Origin: Prostheceraeus crozeri
Taxonomy: Eukaryota > Platyhelminthes > Polycladida > Euryleptidae
DNA length: 64,000 bases
Assembly: GCA_907163375.1 (NCBI GenBank)
Contig: CAJQUW010012941.1
Location: 1 to 64,000 of the forward strand
Reading direction: 5' to 3'
Shown here: positions 36,230 through 47,520 of the stretch, piece after piece
Position numbering within the stretch: position 1 is the stretch's first letter
Layout: every line of letters starts with the position of its first letter
Notes under the pieces: model-generated
Database searches by the model: none
What the model was told of the DNA's origin: nothing
Seen by the model: the letters and a program-made list of their open reading frames with translations, nothing else
Position numbers and translations under genes: made by a program

Positions 36230-37810
36230 AAAATTCAAACTGAAATAGCATTCAGCGCAGGTTTCAGCAACTCAATGATACGGCGTTCCATAGCTTCCCT
36301 ATCAACCTTGGTTTTCGACGGTGACCTCTAATAGAGAGGAGGAGCCTCAAATTTCTTTGATAATGAACTCCCACAAGAAGCTATATGCTTGCTCATGCCT
36401 AAGATCCTATACTCTGGACGAAACATTTGCTGCCTATGTATTGTGAGCCTGTTCCTGAAAATATCTCCGGTCTGACCTATATAGAATTCTTGGCAACCTA
36501 GGCACCTAATAAAATAAATAACATTCTTCGAAGTACAACTGAATATTACGCTTTACCTCAAAGTTTCTTTCGCAGTTACCAACCTTAAATTGGATGGTTT
36601 TTCCCGTTACTAAGATATCACAGCAACCGCACCTAGGTTCTTCACACCTAGTAATCCCAGTTATAGTCCTTCTATTGTTATTACTCAAGATATTCAGGAG
36701 GGACCTAGGTTGCCTGAAAGACCAAACCATTCTAGTCTGCTTAAAGGGTTCCATTAATCTAAGACTGTTATAGGCTGGAGCGACCACCTTCGAATATAGA
36801 TTTGGATTTCTCTTATTAAAGGTGCATACAAAAGGAATAACGTCATCATGGATAGCAGACGTGTTTCTGTCACTAGGTCTGGCATTAAGTACGTTTTTGG
36901 CACGTTCAAGTTGGCGATCGATTAGTGATTGCAGATAATTTAATCTTATGAGAGCATGCTTCAATTCGCAAAGTTGTTTCTTTTGATGACGTTCATTAGA
37001 GACGATCCTATAAATGCGCGTAGCTAAAGTAAAAGGTATATTTACCAAAACATGTTTAGGATGACCTGAGTTGAAAGGAACATATGTACGACTGTCAGTT
37101 ACTTTACGATGAATATCAGTTTCTAACTTATTATTAGATTTATATAAGTGGACATCTAAGAAATTTATACAATCAGTTTTACATTCTAGGGTAAATTTTA
37201 TATTATTGTTCAATCTATTTAAAATGTTATTGAATTCTGTTATACTGCCATATTTGTTGTTCCATAAAATAAAGCAATCATCCATATAGCGAATCCAATT
37301 ATTCCTTACAAAAGTTGCACTCTCATGATCATAAACATCCTCAACGATTATTTACATTCTTTGTTCAAGGTATGCCATCACAAGTATTGCATATGTAGGG
37401 GCCATTTTTGTACCCATGACAGTACCCGCTATCTGTAAATACGTCTTATCCTCAAACGTGAAGTAGTTTTTTTCTAATATAATTTTGATTGCACCCATGA
37501 AGAAATCCTTTGAGAACCTTGAAGGAATAACGGTATGTCCAATGTCTGATCTCAGCCAAAAGTCAATAGATTCTAAACCCAGTGAATTCGGAATGCTTGT
37601 GTATAAAGATACTACATCAAACGAGACAAAAAGTATATCATCTGTATTATCAAAATTAGAGTTAGAAATTTTATCAATGAAATGGTAGGTATCTCTACAA
37701 TAACTTGGTATATGCGGAAGAAAAGGTTTCATAACTTCATCTATGAAGCAACTCAAATGACTCGTGGGGGCGAAGGAGCTATGGACGAAGGACGCGATGG
37801 CATTAAACAT
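36230..37810 (-). mobile_element. 5'-truncated Penelope-like element, intact catalytic box, one stop and one frameshift
   Basis: On the minus strand from 37810: RT (PTSHLSCFIDEVMKPFLP, LFVSFDVVSLYTSIP, IAGTVMGTKMAPTYAILVMA), one TAA at 37352-37354, then RYMDDCFILW with the catalytic YxDD intact, linker (RTYVPFNSGHPKHVLVNIPF), FRQPRSLLNIL and a CEEPRCGCCDI Cys cluster. A frameshift near 36540 separates the GIY-YIG domain (VIYFIRCLGCQEFYIGQTGD), which ends around 36245. Upstream it stops at a (TA)n tract at about 37810. A GAAAC-containing CTGAGAATGAAGTGAAACC word at about 36160-36185 (minus) may be its degenerate ribozyme-like end. Confidence 0.85.
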
Positions 37811-37829
37811 ATATATATATATATGGCAT

Positions 37830-38325
37830 CTTCGAAATCGATCCGAAATGGCTCGTATCCATTCTACTTGTGAAATTATTCATGATTGGTGATGTTTCAA
37901 GCTATGTTTATTGGTGTCATTCGAAATACGCAAAGAAATCACAGCCGCGTTTAATGGGTTAATGGTATATAGCTTGACAAATACAAGGCAAAAAGAAACG
38001 GCGACATCTTTCATCCTTGTGCCAACTTCACCGGAAGAAGGGTCAAAACTAGAGAAAACGACCTGTTGCATGAGAGGCTTTGTTGGTATAGCTTGATCAT
38101 TTTTAAAATGAAATGTGACACAACGATGAACGTGATTAGTCGGCAGATATATTTAGCAAGTTTAAGGATCCAAACTCGCATAGTGATCTAGAATTTGAGG
38201 TGAAATACTTATTAACTCGAATATTTTTGTGTTTTTGTCAATTGTGCACAGTGGAGAAACTTTTCAGACACGCCAAATACTGTACTTCAAGCAAGGAGAT
38301 GACGAAGAAGAAGAAATTCCTTGGG
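37830..38325. other. 3' flank of LRR-Ig gene 2
   Basis: About 38100-38325 is similar to 54160-54356 downstream of copy 3, so the duplicated unit includes some 3' flank. Where copy 3 has AATAAA on the minus strand, this copy has AATAAG. Confidence 0.55.
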
Positions 38326-39522
38326 TTAATCCACATTTCTATTTTGAAGTACTGCAAATTGAAATGACAGTGTTGGTCCTCTACGACGTTTAAGCATCCA
38401 AACTCCAATACCAAAAGACACAATAATCATCGCTGCTGCTACTCCGATGACGATTGGTATAACATGCGTTGAAGGGCTTTCAATTTGGAGGAATATACTG
38501 GCGGTAGCCTTTCCACCATCATTGACAGCACTACAGTTCCAATCTCCAGCATCAGCGTCCTTTGCATTCAAGATGGTCAGTTGGTATTGGAATCGGGTTC
38601 CTGCTGTTTGAGAGAGAAGGAACCACGTGGAGTCATTTTTGATTCTGACTCCATCCTTCCACCAAGACAGTGCACCAATGGGATCGGAGAAGACATGACA
38701 GACAAGAATGACATTGTCTCCAGCCTTTGCGGTGATGTTTGAGATGTTGACTGTGACTTCTGGAGTGCATTGAAAGTCTTTAGATCTAAGATAGAGAAGT
38801 GGTCTGTTTTTTAGTCGCATTGGAGAAGCGCATACTTCAGGATTCTTTTCATAAATTCTATGTTTCCTTGATAACAAGACATGCAACCCTCGAAGTCGAC
38901 AGTCACAATGCCATGGATTGTTATAGACATAGAAAAACATAACCTTTAGATCCATCTCTTGTGGAAGTGTCGTGAGGTTGTTGTTTGGAAGAAGAAGGGT
39001 TTGTAATTCACTTAATCCAGAGAAGGAATGTTTGTGCAATTTCAAACCTCCAACTGTACTTCCGACGTTTAGACGCCTAAGTTGAGTCAAATACATGAAC
39101 CAATAATTCGGAATTGTTCCAAGGGGATTGTCATCGAGTTTTAGCCACTTCAGAGATGGAATGAAGGCTGATGCATTTAATCTTTTGCCAATCGTCAAGA
39201 GGTTTGACGTGAGAAACAGAAACTCAAGGCTTCTTAGTGGTTTGAAAGCTCCTGAACTAATTGTCCGAATTTCATTGTAACTGAGATCAAGCGTCTCCAG
39301 GCCTGACTTTTCCCAAGTTGTGAATGAGCTGTTTGTTAATTTTGATATTTTGTTGTTACCAAGATGAAGATGGTCCACTCTTCCCCACTGATTCCTTGGT
39401 ACAGCTTTCAAATTTCGGCATTCAACATGACTGTCTATGGGATTTCTTCGACATCCATCCTCTGCACTTGATCCTGAACACACAACAACAAACAGAAAGA
39501 GAATTTCCATCAATTGAGGCAT
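38326..39522 (-). CDS. LRR-Ig single-pass membrane protein, copy 2
   Basis: 398 residues, same layout as copy 1: signal peptide (MPQLMEILFLFVVVCSG), Cys-rich N-cap (DGCRRN...VECRNLKAVP), about six LRRs, C-cap (NPWHCDCRLRGL to DFQC), Ig domain (WWKDG, DWNCSAVNDGG), transmembrane helix and a tail ending LQNRNVD. The start is the ATG at 39520-39522, aligned with copies 1 and 3; an upstream GTG at 39528 should not be used. The LRR and C-cap parts differ strongly from copies 1 and 3, while the Ig and transmembrane parts are nearly the same. The Ig cysteines and LRR caps are intact, so it may be functional. Ligand unknown. Confidence 0.85.
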   Translation of the reverse strand: MPQLMEILFLFVVVCSGSSAEDGCRRNPIDSHVECRNLKAVPRNQWGRVDHLHLGNNKISKLTNSSFTTWEKSGLETLDLSYNEIRTISSGAFKPLRSLEFLFLTSNLLTIGKRLNASAFIPSLKWLKLDDNPLGTIPNYWFMYLTQLRRLNVGSTVGGLKLHKHSFSGLSELQTLLLPNNNLTTLPQEMDLKVMFFYVYNNPWHCDCRLRGLHVLLSRKHRIYEKNPEVCASPMRLKNRPLLYLRSKDFQCTPEVTVNISNITAKAGDNVILVCHVFSDPIGALSWWKDGVRIKNDSTWFLLSQTAGTRFQYQLTILNAKDADAGDWNCSAVNDGGKATASIFLQIESPSTHVIPIVIGVAAAMIIVSFGIGVWMLKRRRGPTLSFQFAVLQNRNVD

Positions 39523-39904
39523 TTTCACGAGAATTTCAGAGAATCGTCGCCGAAAGTGACGAAATTATCTGAAAATGACAGAAAAGACAAATGTTAATGA
39601 ACAGAAATGAAAATTGGAAGCGTCATTTCTATAAACATTGAAATGTCATTTCATTTTATCATCTTCGGATCTTCATTGTCCTAAAACCTGTCTTTCGGAC
39701 CATGTGCTTTCAAAGAACATGTTTCCGGAAATTCTTGCTTTTGTATATTTTGTTTTCCCTCATATTGACATGCTGCTTATGGAGGGTAATGAATATTGGC
39801 TTTGATGAGATGATGCCTCCTGTCATGTGTGTCCTTCGCTGATATTTAGCTGGATTTGACGGTCACTAACTGTGCGTACATTCATGCAATAATGCTGATG
39901 ACCA

Positions 39905-40954
39905 CATAGAAATTAACAATCCCATAGAAAGTCCTAGAATGGAAATTGCATGAAAATTATGGCACACGCCGGGGGAACTTAGTTGGGGCAAAATGCAAAT
40001 TGTGCGAGCTGGTTTCCAAGTTTTCTGATTGACATTCATATTCATCAAGCCAATTTGTGATCTGGATTGTTGCCCCTTGTCCAAAGATCATGTATACACA
40101 AAAGCAATAATGAATTTACAAAATGCTGCGCCGACAGGATGACAAAGAAGGAAATCCTTTTAAACGTTCTGTACGTTCATCATTTTGAAATATCGCTCCG
40201 ATAATCTATTAATAGTATAATCAGACTTCTTATGCAACTTGTAATGTCGATTTACAGAACATGCATAACTCCAGCTTGAAATCAGAGGCCAATAAATCTT
40301 AGAGTATTCATTTTACTTTAAAAGGTTCCCCTGTTCACTAAATTTGAATAATTTTCAAAATCTCTACATGCATTTGAATATCAGCTTCCAAAATATCACA
40401 TGTGTCATTCAATGATTAATTGAAAAGTTCCAGTGACATTTCATTTATCTGAGAAATGATTGTCGGTAAAGAAACTTTCAATGTGTTTGTTCCAGAAAAG
40501 CGCCAGGTTTCTTAGCCGCTTGAAGAAGAAATTATCCAATAATTAGACTTTCTATCAGTAAATTCTTCAGATGTTCTTACAACCAGCATACCAACTAATT
40601 TCAATTATGACTTTGTGAACCAATTTTTAATGCTCATTCCAATATTGTAAAATTGTCGTCAGTGACTGCTACAAATAGACAGTATATTAATCCATGGAAT
40701 AGTAGGCTATTTCACATGAAACAATGCCGCCATCTCACTAGCAATTCTCATCATGAAAATCCTGTAATTTGCTGTCAACAACTTCCACAGCCAACTTGGC
40801 ATATAGTTTCACTATGATACAATGTTTTAGATCGAATCTGATCTACAAACCATAGATTTTTCCATGTGCCATCATTGCCTATGCATTGTACAATGCATTG
40901 TACATAGGCAAGATATCAAACTTCCATTCTAGTGTACTATTATCTACTTCTATG
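39905..40954 (-). mobile_element. hAT-like non-autonomous element A (1050 bp)
   Basis: Begins CATAGAAATTAAC and ends ACTTCTATG, with subterminal CTAGAATGG and CCATTCTAG. It is flanked by an exact 8-bp duplication GATGACCA (39897-39904 and 40955-40962). The paralogous intron of copy 1 has a single GATGACCACGTTAATGCACTAG at about 21643, the empty site. 39905-40875 is the reverse complement of 45158-46121 in element B, so A is a deletion derivative of B in opposite orientation. No transposase. Confidence 0.85.
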
Positions 40955-41030
40955 GATGACCACGTTGACGCACTAGTAAGACGACTTGGGCTTTTACATC
41001 CTTACAAACCTTTCAACCTTACATCCGTCC

Positions 41031-43860
41031 TTCCCCACAACCTCCCGGCCTCTCTCCTCGTACCGCTCACTTCCCACAACCTCCCGGCCCCTCTCATCGC
41101 ACCGCTCACTTCCCACAACCTCTCGGCCCCTCTCCTCGTACCGCTCACTTCCCACAACCTCCCGGCCCATCTCCTCATACCGCTGACTTCCCACAACCTC
41201 CAGGCCCCTCTCATCGCAACGCTCACTTCCCACAACCTCACGGCCTCTCTCATCGCACCGCTCACTTCCCACAACCTCCCGGCCTCTCTCATCGCAACGC
41301 TCACTTCCCACAACCTCCCAGCCTCTCTCCTCGCACCGCTCACTTCCCACAACCTCCCGGCCCCTCTCCTCGCACCGCTCACTTCCCACAACTTCCCGGC
41401 CCCTCTCATCGCACCGCTCACTTCCCACAACCTCCCGGCCTCTCTCCTCGCACCGCTCACTTCCCACAACCTCCCGGCCTCTCTCCTCGTACCGCTCACT
41501 TCCCACAACCTCCCGGCCTCTCTCATCGCACCGCTCACTTCCCACAACCTCCCGGCCTCTCTCATCGCACCGCTCACTTCCCACAACCTCCCGGCCTCTC
41601 TCATCGCACCGCTCACTTCCCACAACCTCCCGTCTCCTCTCATCGCACCGCTCACTTCCCACAACCTCCCGGCCTCTCTCCTCGCACCGCTCACTTCCCA
41701 CAACCTCCCGGCCCATCTCCTCATACCGCTGACTTCCCACAACCTCCCGGCCCCTCTCATCGCACCGCTCACTTCCCACAACCTCCCGGCCTCTCTCCTC
41801 GAACCGCTCACTTCCCACAACCTCCCGGCCCCTCTCCTCGCACCGCTCACTTCCCACAACCTCCCGGCCCCTCTCATCGCACCGCTCACTTCCCACAACC
41901 TCCCGGCCTCTCTCCTCGCACCGCTCACTTCCCACAACCTCCCGGCCCCTCTCATCGCACCGCTCACTTCCCACAACCTCCCGGCCCATCTCCTCATACC
42001 GCTCACTTCCCACAACCTCCCGGCCTCTCTCCTCGAACCGCTCACTTCCCACAACCTCCCGGCCTCTCTCCTCATACCGCTCACTTCCCACAACCTCCCG
42101 GCCCCTCTCCTCGCACCGCTCACTTCCCACAACCTCCCGGCCTCTCTCCTCATACCGCTCACTTCCCACAACCTCCCGGCCTCTCTCCTCATACCGCTCA
42201 CTTCCCACAACCTCCCGGCCCCTCTCCTCATACCGCTCACTTCCCACAACCTCCCGGCCTCTCTCCTCATACCGCTCACTTCCCACAACCTCCCGGCCTC
42301 TCTCCTCGCACCGCTCACTTCCCACAACCTCCCGGCCCCTCTCCTCGCACCGCTCACTTCCCACAACCTCCCGGCCCCTCTCACCGCACCGCTCACTTCC
42401 CACAACCTCACGGCCCCTCTCATCGCACCGCTCACTTCCCACAACCTCCCGGCCTCTCTCCTCGCACCGCTCACTTCCCACAACCTCCCGGCCCCTCTAC
42501 TCATACCGCTCACTTCCCACAACCTCCCGGCCTCTCTCCTCATACCGCTCACTTCCCACAACCTCCCGGCCTCTCTCCTCGCACCGCTCACTTCCCACAA
42601 CCTCCCGGCCTCTCTCCTCATACCGCTCACTTCCCACAACCTCCCGGCCCCTCTCCTCGCACCGCTCACTTCCCACAACCTCCCGGCCTCTCTCCTCATA
42701 CCGCTCACTTCCCACAACCTCCCGGCCTCTCTCCTCATACCGCTCACTTCCCACAACCTCCCGGCCCCTCTCCTCATACCGCTCACTTCCCACAACCTCC
42801 CGGCCTCTCTCCTCATACCGCTCACTTCCCACAACCTCCCGGCCTCTCTCCTCGCACCGCTCACTTCCCACAACCTCCCGGCCCCTCTCATCGCACCGCT
42901 CACTTCCCACAACCTCCCGGCCCCTCTCATCGCACCGCTCACTTCCCACAACCTCCCGGCCCCTCTCATCGCACCGCTCACTTCCCACAACCTCCCGGCC
43001 TCTCTCCTCGCACCGCTCACTTCCCACAACCTCCCGGCCTCTCTCCTTGAACCGCTCACTTCCCACAACCTCCCGGCCTCTCTCCTCGCACCGCTCACTT
43101 CCCACAACCTCCCGGCCCCTCTCATCGCACCGCTCACTTCCCACAACCTCCCGGCCTCTCTCCTCATACCGCTCACTTCCCACAACCTCCCGGCCTCTCT
43201 CCTCGCACCGCTCACTTCCCACAACCTCCCGGCCTCTCTCCTCATACCGCTCACTTCCCACAACCTCCCGGCCTCTCTCCTCATACCGCTCACTTCCCAC
43301 AACCTCCCGGCCCCTCTCCTCATACCGCTCACTTCCCACAACCTCCCGGCCTCTCTCCTCATACCGCTCACTTCCCACAACCTCCCGGCCTCTCTCCTCG
43401 CACCGCTCACTTCCCACAACCTCCCGGCCTCTCTCCTCGCACCGCTCACTTCCCACAACCTCCCGGCCTCTCTCCTCGCACCGCTCACTTCCCACAACCT
43501 CCCGGCCTCTCTCCTCATACCGCTCACTTCCCACAACCTCCCGGCCCCTCTCCTCATACCGCTCACTTCCCACAACCTCCCGGCCTCTCTCCTCATACCG
43601 CTCACTTCCCACAACCTCCCGGCCTCTCTCCTCGCACCGCTCACTTCCCACAACCTCCCGGCCCCTCTCCTCGCACCGCTCACTTCCCACAACCTCCCGG
43701 CCCCTCTCCTTGCACCGCTCACTTCCCACAACCTCCCGGCCTCTCTCCTCGCACCGCTCACTTCCCACAACCTCCCGGCCTCTCTCCTCGCACCGCTCAC
43801 TTCCCACAACCTCCCGGCCTCTCTCCTCGCATCGCTCACTTCCCACAACCTCTCGGACAT
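41031..43860 (+). repeat. 39-bp minisatellite, about 72 units
   Basis: The unit is CTCACTTCCCACAACCTCCC followed by GGCCTCTCTCCTCGTACCG, strictly 39 bp, so phase is kept in every frame. Units vary at a few positions (TCT/CCT/CAT after GGCC; CTCG/ATCG/CTCA; A/T before ACCG). A block of six to seven unit types recurs at about 42060-42330, 42600-42870 and, in part, 43220-43430, a sign of higher-order duplication. The array lies between TSDs of elements A and B. Long open frames run through it on both strands because the unit lacks stops and is a multiple of three; the longest (+) starts inside element A, so I do not annotate a gene. Confidence 0.95.
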
Positions 43861-44082
43861 ACCTCTATCCCACTGCATTTAAGAAATGGAGATATCCAGA
43901 AAACATATCCTGAAAACATAGAAATTATGTAATAACTTGACGGCATAGAAGTGGATAACAGTACACTAGAATGGAAGTTTGATATCTTGCCTTTGTACCA
44001 TAGTTATGAGTTATTCTTTCATAGGACATAAAAGAATAAATTTCTATAACTTCATAGTTTTGCTATGAAAGTGTGAAAATAA

Positions 44083-44442
44083 TTGAAAGCAGTGAAAATA
44101 ACTGAAATGCTCATTTGCAAGAATAGTTCAGTTATTTTCACACTTGATGATGGAGCATGCTCTATAGCAATATCACAATTGGTTCGATTCATATACTGGA
44201 AAAAAGGTGATATATACCATATTAGAATAGTTAATATTACGTTGATATTAGTTGATATCACGATAGAATGCATTTCCTTGCTCCATTTGGTTTTCAGTTG
44301 TTTACTAGCCACCTATTTCTCATTCTTCATCGGTCTAGCATTAGAAGAAGCCAGAATCTGGCTTTCCGGATTTGAGCATTTAAATTGTCCAGTTAATTCA
44401 ACTTCACTTGCTAATTTGTGTTACTGTTTTGGTTATCTTTGA
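44083..44442 (+). CDS. Hypothetical 119-codon frame inside element B
   Basis: Residues 3-50 (VKITEMLICKNSSVIFTLDD, then WKKGDIYHIRIVNITLI) look like an OB-fold strand pattern (strand, tight turn with DDG, strand, GDxYxI strand), as in RPA-type single-strand-binding domains. The rest is hydrophobic and featureless. It may be a captured host fragment or chance; nothing shows it is expressed. Confidence 0.25.
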   Translation: MKAVKITEMLICKNSSVIFTLDDGACSIAISQLVRFIYWKKGDIYHIRIVNITLILVDITIECISLLHLVFSCLLATYFSFFIGLALEEARIWLSGFEHLNCPVNSTSLANLCYCFGYL

Positions 44443-44975
44443 TAGCTTATTACTTAAGATTGTTTGCTTGAGAAACATATTATATTTCTTTGAATTTTTG
44501 TGCCAGTTTTCTTGCTAATTATAGCTCCATTAGTTTACCATTATTACATTAGAAGGTCATTAATTGTTTCATCCGTGTTTCCTGTAAATTCGAAAACGAT
44601 TTTAGTGCTGTCGTCTTAATTGAAATTTCTACTGTTCTAAACCTTCGTTATTCATCGGACATGTTGAGATACAAAATTTGATTGGTGCTGGCGCATCACC
44701 CAACAACTTTCCTCGACCTCTTTTACAATCTCCCTGGTGTGTGGCTAAGTCTTCATTAGGACTAGTGTTTTATCATGCTTTGGCTTTGTTAATTCCTGTC
44801 ATTTATGCGTCAATGGCACAATCATCAAATTGAACAAAGCAGAATTGTATCTTGAACTAACTGCTTCCACAGGTGAATCAAAAACTGTGAAAGTAACTGA
44901 CTTTTGAATAAGAAGGTCAAAATCATAGAACTAGGCTATGATTTATCAATGCCTTGTGCTGATAACTATGGTACA

Positions 44976-45140
44976 AAATAGTTATACCATAGACAAATGT
45001 GATGCATGGAGATTTTCATAGTTTCAAATCACTCGTATTCTGCATAGATCACTCGCTAAAGCTCGTGATCTATGTAAGATACTCATGTTTTGAAACTATG
45101 AAAATAAATCTCTATGCACCACATTTGTCTACGGTATAAC
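44976..45140. repeat. Imperfect palindrome inside element B
   Basis: Arms of about 75 bp (GTTATACCATAGACAAATGT... and its near reverse complement) around the centre GATCACTCGCTAAAGCTCGTGATC. This part is deleted in element A. Confidence 0.75.
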
Positions 45141-46483
45141 TACTACATGTACAATCATGGCACATGGAAAAATCTATGGTTTGTAGATCAGATTCGATCT
45201 AAAACATTGTATCATAGTCAAACTGTTTGCCAAGGTGGTTATGGAAGTTGTTGACAGCAAATTACAGGATTTTCATGATGAGAATTTTAGTGGGATAGCG
45301 GCATTGTTTCATGTGAAATAGCCTACTATTCCATGGATTAATATAGTGTCTATTTGTAGCAGTCACTGACGACAATTTTTCAATATTGGAATGAGAATTA
45401 AAAATTGGTTCACAAAGTCATAATTGAAATTAGTTGGTGTGCTGTTTGTAAGAACATCTGAAGAATTTACTGATAGAAAGTCTAATTATTGGATAATTTC
45501 TTCTTCAAGCGGCTAAGAAACCTGGCGCTTTTCTGGAATAAACACATTGAAAGTTTCTTTACCGACAATCATTTCTCAAATAAATGAAATGTCGCTGGAT
45601 CCTTTCAATTAATCATTGAATGACTCATGTGATATTTTGGAAGCTGATATTCAAATGCATGTAGAGATTTTGAAAATTATTCAAATTTAGTGAACAGGGG
45701 AACCTTTTAAAGTAAAATGAATACTCTAAGATTTATTGGCCTCTGATTTCAAGCTGGAGTTATGCATGCTCTGTAAATCGACATTAAAAGTTGCCCATGT
45801 GTCTGATTATACTCTTGATTGATTATCGGAGCGATATTTCAAAATGATGAACGTACAGAACGTTTAAAAGGATTTCCTTCTTTGTCATCCTGTCGGCGCA
45901 GCATTTTGTAAATTCATTATTGCTTTTGTGTATACATGATCTTTGGACAAGGGCAACAATCCAGATCACAAATTGGCTTGATGAATATGAATGTCAATCA
46001 GAAAACTTGGAAACTAGCTCGTACAATTTGCATTTTGCCCCAACTAAGTTCCCCCGGCGTGTGCTATAATTTTCATGCAATTTCCATTCTAGGACTTTCT
46101 ATGGTATTGTTAATTTCTATGCTTGAGGGCAACGTTGCCTTAGTTTTTATCATTCATTATCTTCCCATGTCTAATCCATAATGTCATACTCACATTGTAA
46201 TAGTAAAAGTAATGTAGTATACACTGTAATGCGGCATGGATAGAGGGCCTATCCTCGATGGGAGAGTCGGTCTCATAGATATCATCATGATTGTTTGATT
46301 TCTATGGAAGGCAACAGCAAATTAAATACAACTATTTCAAATGTAGAGCTACTTCAATTCAGGTGGAGGTTTCAGAAAGGTTTTCAAAATGTCGATAGTT
46401 CGAAGAAATTCTATTCTTTTACCATTCAAACACTTGCAACTGCTTTAGCATTTGAAATATTAGATAAAACGAATGTCTCTTAC

Positions 46484-46678
46484 CGACAACTGCGCCGCCT
46501 GAAATGATTATTTGTAAATAGAACTTCAGACTTTAGCTGAAGATGAGAATGACCTGTCCTGATTCTTGAATAATCAGGTTCGTATTTGCAATGCACTCTC
46601 TTATCTTGCATGTTGACATGAAAAGTTGTCTTACATGAAAACACAGAGAAATTGACATAAGTTGGCTAAGAAGGGAAT
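46484..46678 (-). other. Inferred 5' untranslated exon of LRR-Ig gene 2
   Basis: Conserved with 22992-23185; ends at a GTAAGAG donor. A TATA box (TATAAAG, minus, 46704-46710) lies about 25-30 bp above the inferred start. Similarity to copy 1 ends at about 46742, just above the box. Confidence 0.45.
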
Positions 46679-46703
46679 GAATAGATGACAACTCTTGACC
46701 AGA

Positions 46704-46710
46704 CTTTATA
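46704..46710 (-). promoter_or_regulatory. TATA box of LRR-Ig gene 2
   Basis: TATAAAG on the minus strand, matching 23210-23216 upstream of copy 1. Confidence 0.45.
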
Positions 46711-46742
46711 ACACGACCAGATCAATACAGAATCTCAGTATT

Positions 46743-47520
46743 GCTTTGTGGAGCAAATGATGAAGTGTTTTCGGAGGAAAGTATTGATTCTGTCCTAATT
46801 CACAAGATCTTCCTAATTTCACCTCTTAGAGTATTCCACTGTTTCGTTGAATAATTTGTGGCGTGACACCGTTGCCTCTTGTCCATTGCTGTGATTCAAC
46901 CAGTGACGTAGGCGGGACCTTCAAAGGGGGGGGCGGTGGACCTGTACAATATAGGTGAAGTAGGCGCCGATGACATGTGGCAGTGATGGTTCCTCCTCCC
47001 CCAAAATTAAAAATGTTCACTCAAACCATGCACTTTAATACTGATGGCGTTATCTAACTGTTTGGTGTAAAACCATTCCTCAAAAATTGGATTATCCTTA
47101 CAATCGTCCGATGCATATCTATGAGGGGCGAAGATGGTAGTCGTCTCAGACCAAACTTCGATGCCTTGACGAAGCTGTCGGCACCTCTTATGAATGAAGA
47201 TGCTCTTCTAACTTCAGATCTTCACACCTGACCTAAAGCCATGTACATTATGTAGGAGATTGGCACTTAAAAGCTTTCAATTGAAAGCTTGGCGCCAAAG
47301 TTGGATTGCACAGAAGTGGGTTGCGCCCACTGCGCCATTTCATTGTGCCAATTTGTACTATTCAGCAAAGTGCAGGCTTGACTTGAGCTGGTAATCTCGT
47401 CCAATCAATATCCAATCCTAATGGGAATTTCCGTTGGGATACCAATACAAAGCAAACACACAGAGAATCCAAATATCTCAAGTGTTATCAATGATGCTAC
47501 CACAATGATCATATTGGTTA
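46743..47520. other. Unassigned; possible 3' part of the RTE LINE
   Basis: Contains a CAGTGACGTAGG...GGGGGGGG word at about 46900-46935 that looks like a DNA-transposon end, but no partner end was found. Otherwise nothing recognisable. Confidence 0.35.

Larger units (their letters stand above)
43944..46121 (+). mobile_element. hAT-like non-autonomous element B (2178 bp)
   Basis: Begins CATAGAAGTGGATAAC and ends GTTAATTTCTATG. Flanks are CTTGACGG (43936-43943) and CTTGAGGG (46122-46129), an 8-bp duplication with one change. The right flank continues in sequence matching 22670 onward in copy 1's intron. The right 960 bp match element A inverted. The left 1.2 kb is unique to B and contains a 119-codon frame and a hairpin at 44976-45140. 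No transposase domain is seen. Confidence 0.8.
39569..46483 (-). other. Inferred first intron of LRR-Ig gene 2, enlarged by insertions
   Basis: Acceptor TTTTCAG/ATAATTTCG (39569-39572) and donor GTAAGAG (46483) correspond to those of copy 1, but the distance is about 6.9 kb against 1.7 kb. Two hAT-like elements and a minisatellite account for the difference. Inference from paralogue comparison. Confidence 0.45.

Noticed and set aside
39520-39528. Start of LRR-Ig copy 2 at the GTG of 39528
   Set aside because: A true ATG six bases downstream aligns with the starts of copies 1 and 3 and begins the signal peptide.
41031-43860. CRISPR-like array
   Set aside because: Units are contiguous without unique spacers, in a eukaryotic context with no cas genes.
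40886-43882. 998-codon plus-strand frame and 958/495/449-codon minus frames
   Set aside because: They come from the 39-bp minisatellite: the period is a multiple of three without stops in several frames on both strands. The plus start lies inside element A. No promoter or splice evidence.
44170-44220. tRNA gene suggested by GGTTCGATTC (B-box-like)
   Set aside because: No A box at proper spacing and no cloverleaf; the word lies in element B.
39905-46121. A single 6.2-kb transposon with 1-kb inverted repeats
   Set aside because: Separate 8-bp duplications around 39905-40954 and 43944-46121, and an empty site for A in the paralogous intron, show two independent insertions.
46900-46935. hAT-type end (CAGTGACGTAGG...)
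   Set aside because: No partner end or target duplication could be found, so no element is called.
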